64,000 nt of DNA from Lanius collurio. Taxonomy: Eukaryota; Chordata; Aves; Passeriformes; Laniidae. Both the position numbers and the translations under genes were made by a program. Positions 14,401-26,372 of the stretch are shown in pieces. Where the stretch lies: assembly GCA_020086605.1 (NCBI GenBank), contig JACBWW010000039.1:1657600-1721599 (forward strand), in the 5' to 3' direction. The first letter of the stretch is position 1; each line of letters opens with the position of its first letter. The notes under the pieces are model-generated. The model was not told the origin of the DNA. It saw nothing but the letters and a program-made list of their open reading frames with translations, and searched no databases.

Positions 14401-17400
14401 CATGGAACATAAAAACAGAGGTGAATCTCTGTATTTTTTGCTGTTTTCTATAATTTGCAATTTTTTGATCAATTTGTACAAGTCACAAAGTGTAAGTGAA
14501 TAGAATGATAAAATTTTAAACATACTTGATGTTCCAAAACTGGTATAGGATTGAAAGGACAGAAATGTGTAATTTTTCTCTATTTTTTTTCACTCCTGCT
14601 GGAGGAAAGTCTTAGGAACTCCCAGAAATAGAGTATTTGCAAAGATACAGCTTTGACACATTCATATCAATAAAAGAGTCAGCAATTTCCTTTCTTCCAA
14701 AATCCACAGACCATGACAAAGACAGAAGGCTGCTGAGAAATACCTTGGGAATGCAGAAGAGAAGCTGTAGGAAACTGTCTCTGCTATATTCCAGACTAAA
14801 CCAAAAATACTCAGGTCCTTTAAAGGAAATCAGACTCAGTTTATTAGGCATATCTTCAGTAATTTGGTTTTTCTTGGAAGCACATTTGAAATATTAACCC
14901 ACATACAATATACCATCTAATGGCAGGAGGAATTGACTTGGTTTCTAAAAATTGGTGTGACTGATTTACAAGGATTTAGATTTTCATTTAGACCTCTTCT
15001 TGGTGTGTTGCAAAACTACCACTGATTTCTTCAGGGTTTGTAGCTGTAAGGAGTAACTGTGTATAGACAAACAGAACTGACTGTGCTTTAGTCACCAATT
15101 ACCAGTTTATACTGGTGCCAGTGTAAAGTCACTGTCCTTTATACCAGGAGAGGGCTGAAGGGAATCTCTAGAGAGCTGTTGATGGTCTTCAGTGTGACAT
15201 TAATCTTTTATCAGCAGGGAGGATGTTGGCTAGCAAAAGTTCCAAGATATCCCTTTTCAGATCTCAAAGAAACCTCATAAAATTATTTTGTATCATTCTT
15301 GACAATTCAGTTCATTTTACAGCTTATTGGTGCAGGATTAAATGTAATTCCTGATAAACAATTTAACTGACCACATTCTGCCAGAGCTCAGATATAATGG
15401 CAGCTTCTGAGCCTACATGGCCAGAATTCACACCAAACAAACAAACAAATAAATAAAATACTGCAAGTGTTCTTTATAGTAATACATAGAAAGACTAACT
15501 TAATATTACTTGCATGTATTTCACACCCTCTTAAAACAATTTTTTTATCTGTGCTGTGAGTCAAATAGTTGATATAAAGCTGACACTGGGAAAATAATTT
15601 GGAAGAGAAATGTGTCAATTAGAAATCCTTGATGACATGTTAGATGTACAGAGGCCTGTAAATGGGTGGCAAGTTGCATTCTATAGCCCTGCATTATGAA
15701 TAGCCCAATTGTAAGTAATCCAAATTTCAAAGCACAGGCTGGCCTGAGGAGGTGTATACAAGTGATTAGAATTTCAAAGACCTCAGAATAAACACCAGCT
15801 CTTTGATGGGATAATTTATGCATGGAATGGCAGGAAGAGCTGTCTGAGTTGTTCTTGGAAAGTTCACACGGAGCAGTAGACCTTTATTAAGGTCTTAAAA
15901 ATAAATGTTATATTGGACTACTGGAATGTGAACAGTGTATTGGAATTCACTGAATTAAGGCATTGACAAAGGTTCCCCTATGAAATATGAACTGGAGACT
16001 GTCAATACTTCAAGATTTGTGCAAAAAGAAGACAAGTGGCATCAATCAAAAGAAAGCATCATTAGTTCAGTAAAATTCAAGTATGATCATGCCCCCTCAG
16101 CAATATATGGTTTTGTGCAATACTAAAATATTAGTTGTATAAATTTGTTTTTCTGTTTGAATGGGGAGGAGAAAAGGTTGGGGCTCTGTGTTCATCAGTC
16201 TGCATGTGGGATATCTCCTGGTTTTCATTCATTTCCTGTCTGAATGTAAAGTTACACTTTCAGATCTGAGGATACAAAGAGCCCACCTGGAACTCCAAAG
16301 CACTGCTAACCCATTTTCTGCTGCTTGGTGTCTGTCTGCTCTCACACATGTTTTTGTGTTGTTGACCATCATATTGGAAAAGAAATGTTCAGAAATCAAA
16401 GTGTTGTGGAAAATGTTTAACTTCAGTGACTTTGACCTCAAATTTTCAGTCAGTTTGTGACTACATTGTGCAACCAAGAGGTGAGTGAATTTTAGACAGG
16501 GCTGTGTAGTGTTTTTACAGGCTTTGAAATCAAATTTCATGCTTCATCTCCCAAGAATACCAGTGATTGATACTGGTTTGAGAGGTGAATACACTGAGTG
16601 ATGTTCACATTTTTCTTTTAAACTTTGGGGAGGAGGTTTTGTCAATGGTAATTCTACCAAAATAATGGTTTACTGTATCTTTCCAGGGCAAAGACAAAAA
16701 GGTGCTTATTTTTTCAAGAAATACTTATAAAAAAACCAGTTTAAAATAATAATGGTAGCTATATATTATTGACATATCTTCATTTACTGAGCATCTTTTA
16801 TGCAAGTAATCTATCAAGCCTAGCCAGTCATCAAAATACAAAGTACTTGATCTTCTGTTATTTCTCATTGTAACAACATTTTCTGAACTTTAAAATCTCT
16901 TATCATTGTTCTGAACTTAAGGTTTCAACCCAGAAAAAAAGAGAAAGATATTTTCTTTAGAGGAAGCTTCTTTTGAGGCAGGACAAACATAAAGAAAATT
17001 ATAATTTTAGAAGGTACACTAAAAAAAATATATTTATTTACTTGCCTAATGGTAATAACATTTTCTTATTTGTGAACCAAAATTTACTAGAATGTAAAAA
17101 AAGAGCACCCATAGAAAACTAACAAGCAAAATCTTTTCAGCTGTGAAGCTCACTGCTACAGGATATCATCCAACTGAACAAGTAAATACACACACACATT
17201 TTATAGCCTAAATAATTAGAGTTAGTAAAAGATATTTTTTTAAATTTTGTCTGTTTTATTAATCTTCATGATTCAAGACTGGTGAGCATGTCAGCCAATA
17301 CTTATTTTTTTTGTGTAGAATTCATTCTCTTTTCCTTTATGTATTAAGAACAAAATAATGTCCAAATAATGGGATTATGGCCAAGACTATAGATCTGATG

Positions 17401-20090
17401 GAAAAAGATATCAGTGTTCCTACATCAGAAGTAGAAATTTCCCTTACAGGGAAGACCAAATCTTTGAAGGCAAATTTACCATGGATATTAATCCACTCAG
17501 TGAACCTGAGCTAAGCTTGCTTACTTAGATAATTTGACCTTCAAATATTGTTTTTAGATTACTTTGCTTTCAGGCGAGTCTGCAGGAGTATTAGACCCAT
17601 AAAGCTGGGGATGGCTAAGGCACATAATGTTGGGTTTTCAATTAATCAACATTTCAGTCTAGCATTGTGCACAGGAATGCACACGTCAGAGGAATTCCAG
17701 GACTCTCTTCTCCTCACAAAGCAAGCCCTGTGTCTTTGATGGATATGAGCCAACATGTGTTTTTGCCCTAATGAAATTCTTTTTGTCAGCTCACTAACTG
17801 ATGAATAATTTAGGCCTTGAAGAATACAAGTCAAATGATTTGTGTGAACAGATTCAAAAAAGAGGAAATCCAACCACCCTGTCAGCGACTGACCCTAAAC
17901 AAGTGTGGGTGCAGGGGGTGGCCATTTCAAAAACAGAGGTTGATATGTTTTTAAACAAAAGGTCAGTGTGTTTCAAATCAAGGCAGGAATCATGCTGCAT
18001 GTGGATCTGGAAAGATCAGCTGGCAGGTTTTAAGGTTTTAGCTGTGGTGTTTCCATCCTCCCTTGCATCCTTCCTCTCGCAGACTGCCAGTTACTAGAAG
18101 GCTGTTCAGTAAGAGGACAGATGACTTTGTTTCATCAGCTTGAATCTGCACACTGAGAGTTTTCCTTCTTTCATAATAGCCTGTGATTTTATCTGTTCCA
18201 TTTATCCATTCTTCCACAGGCAGAACCCACTGACTCTGTAGCATAATCATACGTGCCTTATGTGCTATCCTGACACAACCTTTGTGTGTAGCTTTCTAAA
18301 TTATATTTGCAGTTTAAGAAATAGAGTTGAGATGGGTATACCCACAAGGTTTTTCCCATGTCAAAAGAGTTCAGAACAAAGTTAATAATCTACTCAGTTC
18401 CAATTGAATTCTGTTTGAAGCCACCAAATATTTCTGCTGTTCTTAAATGAAAACAGTTTAAGGGGGTTAAATGCATATACATACATATACAAAGAAAATC
18501 TGCAAGAGTGAGTAAGAATAAAAGAATTTTCCCTGGAAATGTTATGGACAAGTTGAGAAGGAGAGACAAAAAATCACCTCCAAAATAGAGGTATCTTGAA
18601 CAGAAAGCCTAGAGCATGGATGTTTGGATTAGCAAGTGAATATTTCCAGTCACTGTTGATGGATCTTCACTTTTACAGTGACAATGAGAGAAGAGAACAG
18701 CACTTGTGGGATTGGTAGCTAAATGTTCAAAGGTTCGTTTAAGCATCTAGATGTCTCATTAATAGACTCCTGTTGCATACATTATCATTCCCTATCCAAG
18801 TGCAGTATTCCTCTGAGGCATCCTATGCAGCTGCTCTTTGTGGGAAGGTCTACCTTGGTAGGAATGGTTCATCAAGCAAATTACTTTGTTGAAACCCTTG
18901 AGAGATTTAATAGAGATGGGAGAATAAAGGCCACTTTCAATGACTATTGGAAGTTACAGACCTATAGTATTGTGAGGTGAAGTGAAAGGCTGAAGATGTA
19001 CTGCCCTTGTTAAATATGCTGGATAACTTGGAAATGTGGCACTGTCTACAGCAAGGTCTGAAAGTGAGCTCCAAAGTCTTGTTCTAAATGGAGGTGGCAG
19101 GGCCATCTCCTTTTGGAAACATTGTCCCATAAACAGCTTGGTTTGTTGTTTCTTTGGTTTGGTTTTGTCTTCCTTTTGATATGAGGAGAACAAATGATTC
19201 ATAGGTTGCTGTTATGGAAATACTTTATGTATGGAGGTATTACAACTGTATGTTCAAACCAGGTCTTTAATCGTCTTTTAAAACCAAATCCTGAAATTAT
19301 ATGTATTAGGAATCATTCACTAAAGGGAAAATCTTGGATAATACACCTCTCCTGTCTTCGCTGTTCCAGCTTATCTTTAGAGAAAGTAATGTGACCCTGG
19401 TAAAGGTCATGTAATGGCTGGCTGTGGTTTTCACTGGGGTTCAAGACTGTGAAAATTACTCACTGGTCTAAATCTGGACTAATATAAAATATTACTTTAA
19501 TAGACAGTAAGTAAGATTTTGTTTATATCTGGAAGTAGGAGAGAACATTGAAAAGCTTTTGATTTATTAAAATCAACAGCTTTTCTTACTCTTCTGAGTG
19601 AGGTAGGGTATTTACAGAAACATAAAAGCATGGAATACTCCTCAGTAGCCAAAATGGTGTTCAATAAAAAAGGAGTATCATGATCAGTTTACTATTTGAC
19701 AGAAGAAAGGAGTTGTCCCACTGTTTGTGTCTAGTAGAATTTCATTTAATATATCACAGAGACTATTTTACACATCTTGCAGCCCAACAATAAGAAAGAA
19801 AACCATCCATCTAATTTACAGGGTCAGGTTGTTGACACACTGATCTTATTTCATAATCTTTAACAGACTATTCCCAATTTAATTTGACTTTTATACCCTC
19901 ATACCTGCAGACACTTTTGCTAAATGGCATCGTTGTCACCCTACAACATCTGTTATGTATTGCCAAATGCTAAATTAAAATAACAGCTTTTTAAATACTC
20001 TCTTTTCATATTACCATTGCATTTAAGGCTAACTCTCATTTTAAAAGACAATAAAACACAAAACTGCAAATTCAGCTACAATTTTATACT
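8500..20090. other. Intergenic or intronic DNA, no gene seen
   Basis: Largely AT-rich and unique-looking. The longest open frame (13698-14099, minus, 133 codons) has no start context, domain or repeat structure that I recognise and is not supported as a gene. A short AAAC/AAAT run lies at 15434-15460. I see no LTR, LINE tail, or tRNA-like fold. Confidence 0.6.
15434..15460. repeat. Short (AAAC)n(AAAT)n microsatellite
   Basis: Three to four AAAC units pass directly into AAAT units on the plus strand. It is short, and I see no transposon body attached to it. Confidence 0.7.
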
Positions 20091-20099
20091 TAACAGTGT

Positions 20100-20340
20100 C
20101 GTGTAATTGGGGTTCAGAATGGGGTGCAATGTGTAATGGCTGAAAAGGCATATTGTAATGCAGCTAATCATGTAGATGAGATAAATCTGTTTCTCCTTGC
20201 ATTCAATAAACTCTTTTTTTCCTTGATATTGCAGCAAAGAAAGCAATTAACACGTTATTATTTTAATGGGCCACAATTAAACGTGAGTCAAATTAACACT
20301 GCAAGCAACTGTCTCCATACATTGGATTTTTTATAGGAAA
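20100..20340. other. AT-rich segment resembling a conserved non-coding element
   Basis: This stretch has several homeodomain-style cores (AGCTAATCAT near 20162, GCAATTAACA near 20243, and CAATTAAA near 20275) and GTGAGTCAA near 20284, with no repeats or low-complexity tracts. Dense, varied AT-rich motifs of this kind are typical of vertebrate developmental enhancers, but the call rests on texture alone. The 70-codon open frame here (20124-20336) has no recognisable features. Confidence 0.25.
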
Positions 20341-23300
20341 AGACAGTCAACATTTGTTTTTCAGAGAATTATCATAGTAATACTGAACTATAGCAAATGG
20401 ATGCACCAACCATTTGTACCAAACTAGATCCATGAACAGCAAAAGCAGATAATATCTTTTTTAAAATGCTTTTCTCTCACCAAGCTTCATTATAAGCAGA
20501 TGTTAGGATGACCTTCTTTAAGGTAGGAAGGTACGTGGTGCCTCTTGGCACTCCTGAGCATTGAGAACAACTGGCTGCTGAACTGGGGCAGTGTTATCTT
20601 TAATGGTGATGTCTTTTCTAGTCTGCTCCTCTGAGGTGATGCAAAGTCTGAGAAACTTTGCCACGGGATGTAGGTGGTGAGAGGTGCTCCCCTATCTCAG
20701 CAGCAGAGAGAAGAATCTCTGTAGATGCACAGCAGAGGTGAACAAGGTCAGTCTGAAATTCCTGCTGGAGTTAAACTTCCTGATAGCCTTGATTTCCATG
20801 TTCTCATGACAAAAAAGGTTCAAAGTGAGAATAATAATTTAAGTTTTTTTGTGAGATCAGGGTGGATCCATACTTGTCCTACTCTCATGCCTGTTATTAA
20901 AACATCAAAGTCAGGAATCAATATTTTCTGCCCAAGCCTTAAGGGGATGCAGAATGCTGATCTTTCCCTACCTGTGATGGTAATGACACCTTGTACCTTG
21001 GACAGCCTCTGCTTGTCATAACAGCAGTGTTAGATATTGATTTACAGTCTAGTCCTGGTATCCACACAGGAATCAGCCTTGCCTTGAATTAGTGTTAAAG
21101 AAATTGGTCAGCATCTGCAACTCCAAAGAACATCCTTTATTTTATGGGTGGGCTGTGGGAGGACATGAGTTTCAGAATTTGAGACAAAGCTTAGCTGAAA
21201 GTGTCTCAAAACTTGTACAAGGACTGTTGACATTTACTTAATAAGTTGTTTGGCATGTTCAAAAAGGAGAAACAAAATCATGACCTATAAATTATTTTAT
21301 TCAGTTTAATAAATCCTTGGATATGTTGTCCTATTTAGAAAGATGTTTTTAACATTAGAACAAATAATTCTTCTAGAAAATACTCCCAACAGAATGATTT
21401 GACAATGTTCAGACAAGTAAAAAATATAAATCTTGCTCTTTACACCAGCTAGTTGAGTAAAGGCACTGTGATAGTCCTTTCTTCCCAGAATATTGTTTAC
21501 TTTGAATTTTTGAGCATTTTTCTAATGCAAGGAATTGTTTTTTCTATTTTCCCTGAGAAAATATAAAATGGCATAAACTGAAAATTTCTTGTTTTTTTTT
21601 CCCAATTGTTAACTATGAAAAAGCACACAGCAATATGAATTAAAATCAGCTGGTGGTCCTCCAAGGAGACAGAAAGCGGAAATCCTCACTTTAAATAATT
21701 ATGGAATTGCTCAAATGAAGGCAGTTTCAGCACTAGAAATTCCAACCAATAACCTTTTCCTAACCTTTTCTTCCCTTTTCAGGAGGTTTTTTGCCTTTTG
21801 TCAAAAAGTGTCATTTGCTCTTGTTCTGTGGTCTCACAGACATGCTCTGAATTCTGCCTGGCCAGTATTTCTCTCTCTCTGAGGATAATACAGTTGATAA
21901 GGCACTGAATTGAAGTTGTGGACTCACAACACATTTGGGAAGAAAATGTGGGTTAAAATAAAAATTAAATCTGATCCACTCATTCTTCTTTCATTGTAGA
22001 TAATCACTTAATAAGTTACTCTGCCAATGCTGCAGGTCTGTACAATTTGGTGCACACAAAACTTCTTTTTCTTTCTGTAGAGGTATTTCTACATAGGTCC
22101 AGTCTCAGTGATCCCAGTGAAATGGAAGGTTGAGAGGACATAGGAGCATTTGATAAATAAAATACACACTTGAACAACTGCTGCAGTGGAAAGGATTTGT
22201 AATTCAGAAGATGGTATTTCAGGCTTTAAGAAGGATAAAGAATAACTTAAGAAGGAAATATTTTAGCTCTTTGAGAAAGTTGACAATCTGGAGAATCACC
22301 ACAGAAGATCAAATACAAAAATAATTGGCCTTCCAGAGTGTGCTGAAAGGCGTGACTTTATAACATGAATTCACTCTTTTCTTAAAGATCTATCTGCAAG
22401 ACACAATTCACATTTTTCAAGTTACAAAAAAAGCTCTCCAACCCAGGAAATGCTAAGAATGTGAGATCACTTCATGAAAAAATGCTTTAGTTATTGAGAT
22501 GGGATATATAGATTAAAACCAGCATATCAGTGAAGGGAAGTTCTTTGAGGAAAAAATAGGGAGACAAGCCTAAAAATAATCAGTTGAAATGTCTAGAGAA
22601 ATTTTAGGTCCATAGAAGTTGAGTGCTCTGATGTATCTGGTAATTCCTGCCTACATTGCAAGTGGATTATGAGGATCTGGGGTTTTTTGACCTACCAGAA
22701 ATACAAATGAACCAAGGGCTAACTAAGGAATTCTTATTTAAGGCTGGATTTATCCCCTTTTTAAACTCAGTGGAAAGATTCTGTGAATATGAAAACTGTA
22801 GGATCCCCTCAGGGATTTCATTCTAGAGTTTCTTTATATCTATTTTTCAGAACAGATAATACAATACCATATTGTATTAAGGCAATAATACCTTTTTCTC
22901 TAACTTTATCTAACCTTCACAAAGATCAATAGTCACTTGACTGTTTGACCAGTGTCTTTCTAGGAAATAAAGACAGTAAGTTATTTTTGTATTGCAAAGG
23001 TCACAAGGGGAGGAGTCTTGAATTTTTGAATTAATGAGAAATAAGCTCCCTTCCTATATTGCATAGCAGGTAGTGCTGGGAGTCCATGTAACAAATAGCA
23101 CAGGCAGAATTCTCCTAAGTGAGTATGAAATTTTGCATGAGCATAATGTCCTCATTAGCATTTGGACCATCTAGCATACAGATGCTAATCCTAAAATATC
23201 TTTCACAGTGTTTGCCTCATTTATGAGTTCTGGTAAACAGTAAAACCAATGAATTTATTGTGTTTATACAGTGGAAGTTTTTAGATTCAGTGTATCCAAT

Positions 23301-24400
23301 TACCAAAGAGAATGCAGTTGGGAAAACATTCCATTAAAAAAATAAGAGACTGTTTATTATGTTGTTTCATGTCTTGCCACCATCTGTAATATCACAGGAT
23401 TCCATGCAAAGAGACCCTTCTCCAATCACATTTGTATTTTGGCTTATCCATGTCTCAGTGCTCAGAAAGCCAAGAACCAAGAATGTCTCTGATGAAGCTG
23501 CCTTATGTCTAATTAATTGTGGATAAAAAATGGGTTTCTAATATTGACAGTTCAACACAAACTTGAGGAAAATTAGCAAGAGTGTTCAGATTATCTCAAC
23601 AGAAAAAAAAAAAAGAATATGTGCAACAAGATGCTCACTTAGCAAGCTAGTAGCCAAACTGGAAGGCTGTGTGATAAGTGACATTTTGAAATACACCCAG
23701 AAAGGAAAAAATGGAAGAGGACTGTGTGGGTGACAGATATATGATCTTTGCAGAAGATGCAATTTGGAAAACATATGTCTGCATTGCCTTTTTAGCTGAA
23801 AAACTTCACTATTTTTTCTCTAGGGGTTGAATTTTAGGGATCAGGATGCAGCAAACTGGGAGAGATTTTTTAGTCAGATCTAATTTTGCAGTTGTAAAAT
23901 TCCTGTTCTTTAACAACAACAATCCTCATCATCTATCTCAAACAAGGGGAAAAATTATTTTTGCTACAATTACCACTTAGAATAAAAGAGCAGAGACCAA
24001 TTGTGGAAGCAGACATTCACAAAAATTAAAAACTCTTACTCTAGTTGTTTGTACTAGAACATTTGAAATGTTTCTTCTTCTAGGTAAAAATTTTACCATT
24101 AATTTACAGCTAATTACCTGAGAAATATTATCTTCTTAATGAAGCTTTGTGTGATGTCTTTCCACTGCTGATTTATAGTGCCCTATTGTACCTGGGAGAC
24201 TCAGTGCTTATCCTGGGATGTCAGACCAATTAAAATAAAATTTTAGCTCTACTGTTGGTAAAGATCAAGTGGCTGCAGCCTGGCTGTGAGTGACAGCACC
24301 ATGAATTTGCAGCTATGCTCAGATATGGGACTGGGCAGAGACAAGTACCCCTCCCTCAACTCTGCTGCTCTCTTTCTATAAGATCTGGGAGGCAGGAGGA
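20341..24400. other. Intergenic or intronic DNA, no gene seen
   Basis: No gene. A short perfect AT hairpin lies at 22857-22879 (9 bp arms, 5 nt loop). The last 100 bases become purine-rich toward the boundary of the foldback element that starts at 24401. No other structure is supported. Confidence 0.55.
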
Positions 24401-24602
24401 TGTCGCCCTGATTTTTAGACATCTTTTAGCCTTCTGATGTTTTCATTCTAGTTGCAAACTTTCCCACACACTTTCTGTAAACAACTCAGTTGTTTTGCAT
24501 TCCTTCATAGAGGTGGAGAAAGTTGATGGATTGGTAACTTGTCCAGTGTCATTGGAGAGGTGGCCCTTTCACCCTCCAATCCACTGTCACTTCTGTAAAA
24601 CT
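24401..24602 (+). repeat. Foldback left arm
   Basis: Begins TGTCGCCCTGATTTTTAG and ends at CTGTAAAACT, where similarity to the right arm stops abruptly. Roughly 14 of about 204 aligned positions differ from the right arm. If it is LTR-derived, this is the first ~200 bp of an LTR in forward orientation, without an obvious CA end. Confidence 0.9.
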
Positions 24603-24702
24603 CCAGTCTGAAAGGCATCGAGTGGGTGAATCGCTGAGTGACGACTCTGATGCAGACGACGCGAGTGGCCACTCTGACGATTCCTCCACGAACGGACACT
24701 GA
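24538..24702 (+). pseudogene. Short Ser/Asp-rich reading-frame remnant in the foldback core
   Basis: A 54-codon stretch without ATG runs from just after a TAA (24535-24537) to TGA at 24700-24702. Its first part lies in the left arm; the core part (24603-24699) codes a very acidic tail with repeated Asp-Asp and Ser-Asp pairs and ends Thr-Asn-Gly-His. The core is unusually rich in CpG for this window. It could be the 3' end of a viral or captured cellular coding region, since a purine tract and terminus copy follow within 80 bases. The frame of the minus strand is also open, so coding status is uncertain. I do not recognise the protein. Confidence 0.25.
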
Positions 24703-24763
24703 ACCTTGTTCAAATTTCTTTTCACATTGTTCATTTTTCTTTTTCTGTTTTTTCTTTTTATTT

Positions 24764-24838
24764 AACTGAGAAGGGTGAGATGTCGCCCTGATTTTTAGAA
24801 ATCTTTTAACCAGTTTATTTTCTGACTCCACTACTTAT
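24764..24838 (+). other. Purine tract followed by third copy of the element terminus
   Basis: GAGAAGGGTGAGA ends directly at TGTCGCCCTG (24781). The next 31 bases nearly match the outer ends of the foldback, after which the sequence diverges until it meets the right arm at 24839. This is the arrangement expected at a retroviral polypurine tract and 3' LTR start. The match is to layout; no viral protein motif was seen nearby. Confidence 0.5.
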
Positions 24839-25042
24839 AGTTTTACAAAAGTGACAGTGGATTGGAGGGTGAAAGGGCCACCTCTCCAATGACACTGGAC
24901 AGGTTACCAGTCCATCAGCTTCTCTCCACCTCTACGAAGGAATGCAAAACAACTGAGTTGTTTACAGAACAAAGCATGGGAAAGCTTGCAACTAGAATGA
25001 AAACATCAGAAGGCTAAAAGATTTCGAAAAATCAGGGCGACA
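24839..25042 (-). repeat. Foldback right arm
   Basis: Reverse complement of the left arm, reading from TGTCGCCCTG at 25042 back to GTAAAACT at 24839. It joins directly to the third terminus copy (24781-24838), so the two inverted LTR-like starts meet almost head to head without a usual LTR end between them. Confidence 0.9.
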
Positions 25043-26339
25043 GGAGGGAACAGGGGATGAAGACACCCAGGGAGCTCCCACTTCTGCAGCCTGGGTAGGG
25101 ACAGAAAGAGAACCCAGCATCTCTATCTCCTTGTCTCCCTTCCATAAATCCATCTCTGAATGCTGATTATTTACATGTCTAAATATCTATCTGGGAAAAG
25201 GAGCAACCCTTTATTGCTTGTGTGCAGTCTGTTTTTATTCAGGTGTGAGAACCTGGCTTCTACTTCTCAGTGAGCTAGGGGCATTCCAGACAAAGGAAAA
25301 ACTTGCTCTTATTTTTTTTAGCTTGCCAAATAAATTCTCAGTATTTTTCATCTGCACTGTAGACCCTGGACAAAACTTTGGTAGTGCTGAGAAAATGAAA
25401 TTGTGGTTGTCATAAGACTCATCATCCCATGGCAGATTCCACATCAGATATTAACTACTACTACTGTGGGCCAAACTAAATATAACTGGGCAGTCTGTCA
25501 GATACCTCTACCTTGCAACTTCTGGAAGATATATAAAATTGCTTATGTGAGGTATAGTTAAAGGAGGACAGAAGGTCATGTCAGATGTAAAGATAATTTA
25601 TGATGTAGGCTTTTCTTGCTTAATAATAACGTAATCAGGTAATTGCTGCAAAAAAAACCCCCAACAACCCAGCTTTCAACTTTTATTGTCTATGGGATTA
25701 AAAAGAATCTTTCTCTTTTGCTCATTTATAGCCTTATTTTTCATCTAGAATGCAACAATTTTCAAACCACAGCTCCTTTCTGCGATATTTTTATGAAACT
25801 GGAATGCTGTATTGTTCTTTGTTGTGACAGGTAATATTTCAAGCAATAAATTGTTGTTCTCTTTCAGCCTGGGTGCCATTTTCTCATGTGATCTCCCATA
25901 ATGACTTATTTAGTAGGAGAGTACTTAAAATGTTTCTCATCTTTAAACTGATAGTCAAAAAAGAAATCTCTTACTTGGTTTCTCCCCTGTTGATCATTCT
26001 GCTGAATACTTCCATTTTGTAACAACTGTTATTCCACTTTGATTATTTTCAAAGTATACAAATAATTTCTGCTTGAATTGAATTAAGCAGGTTGCAAATG
26101 CAAAGGTTTAGTTTACATTTCACTCACTTATTTATATTCACAAAGTAATGTTCTACTCCCTGCATAATTCTGCACAGTCAATGAGTAAGAAAACAATCCA
26201 CATCAGGAAGTTTATTGGATTGTGGTTTTAAGTGTATCAAAGATATTATTCCAATTTAAAATTTTATAAAAGTAGGTTTTTTTCACTATTTCCTTACTAC
26301 ATTGTATTTTCTATGCATAAATACATTTAAATTTTCTTT
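25043..26339. other. Intergenic or intronic DNA, no gene seen
   Basis: AT-rich, unique-looking sequence between the foldback and the poly(T) tract that precedes the ERVL-like LTR. Open frames are under 70 codons and overlap on both strands. Nothing else supported. Confidence 0.55.
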
Positions 26340-26357
26340 CTTTTTTTTTTTTTTTTT
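26340..26357. repeat. Poly(T) tract
   Basis: Eighteen consecutive T residues lie about 15 bases before the apparent start of the LTR at 26373. It could be a pre-existing A/T-rich insertion target; I see no LINE or SINE body joined to it. Confidence 0.85.
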
Positions 26358-26372
26358 CTTGTAAAAACCATT

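Larger units (their letters stand above)
24401..25042. mobile_element. Foldback element with ~200 bp inverted arms, probable rearranged ERV remnant
   Basis: Left arm 24401-24602 and right arm 24839-25042 are inverted copies, about 93% identical by eye with two small indels. Both outer ends read TGTCGCCCTG inward. The flanks are GGAGGA on the left and GGAGGG on the right, consistent with an imperfect 6 bp target-site duplication. The 236-base core holds a CpG-rich stretch, a purine tract, and a third copy of the terminus at 24781. A purine tract directly before TG is the usual layout at the start of a retroviral 3' LTR, so I favour a scrambled endogenous retrovirus over a DNA transposon with long terminal repeats. 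The arms are too diverged to be a simple assembly hairpin artefact. Family name unknown. Confidence 0.6.

Noticed and set aside
22857..22879. Perfect AT hairpin (TAATACAAT arms)
   Set aside because: Only 9 bp, all but two of the base pairs are A-T, and not long enough for a microRNA precursor.
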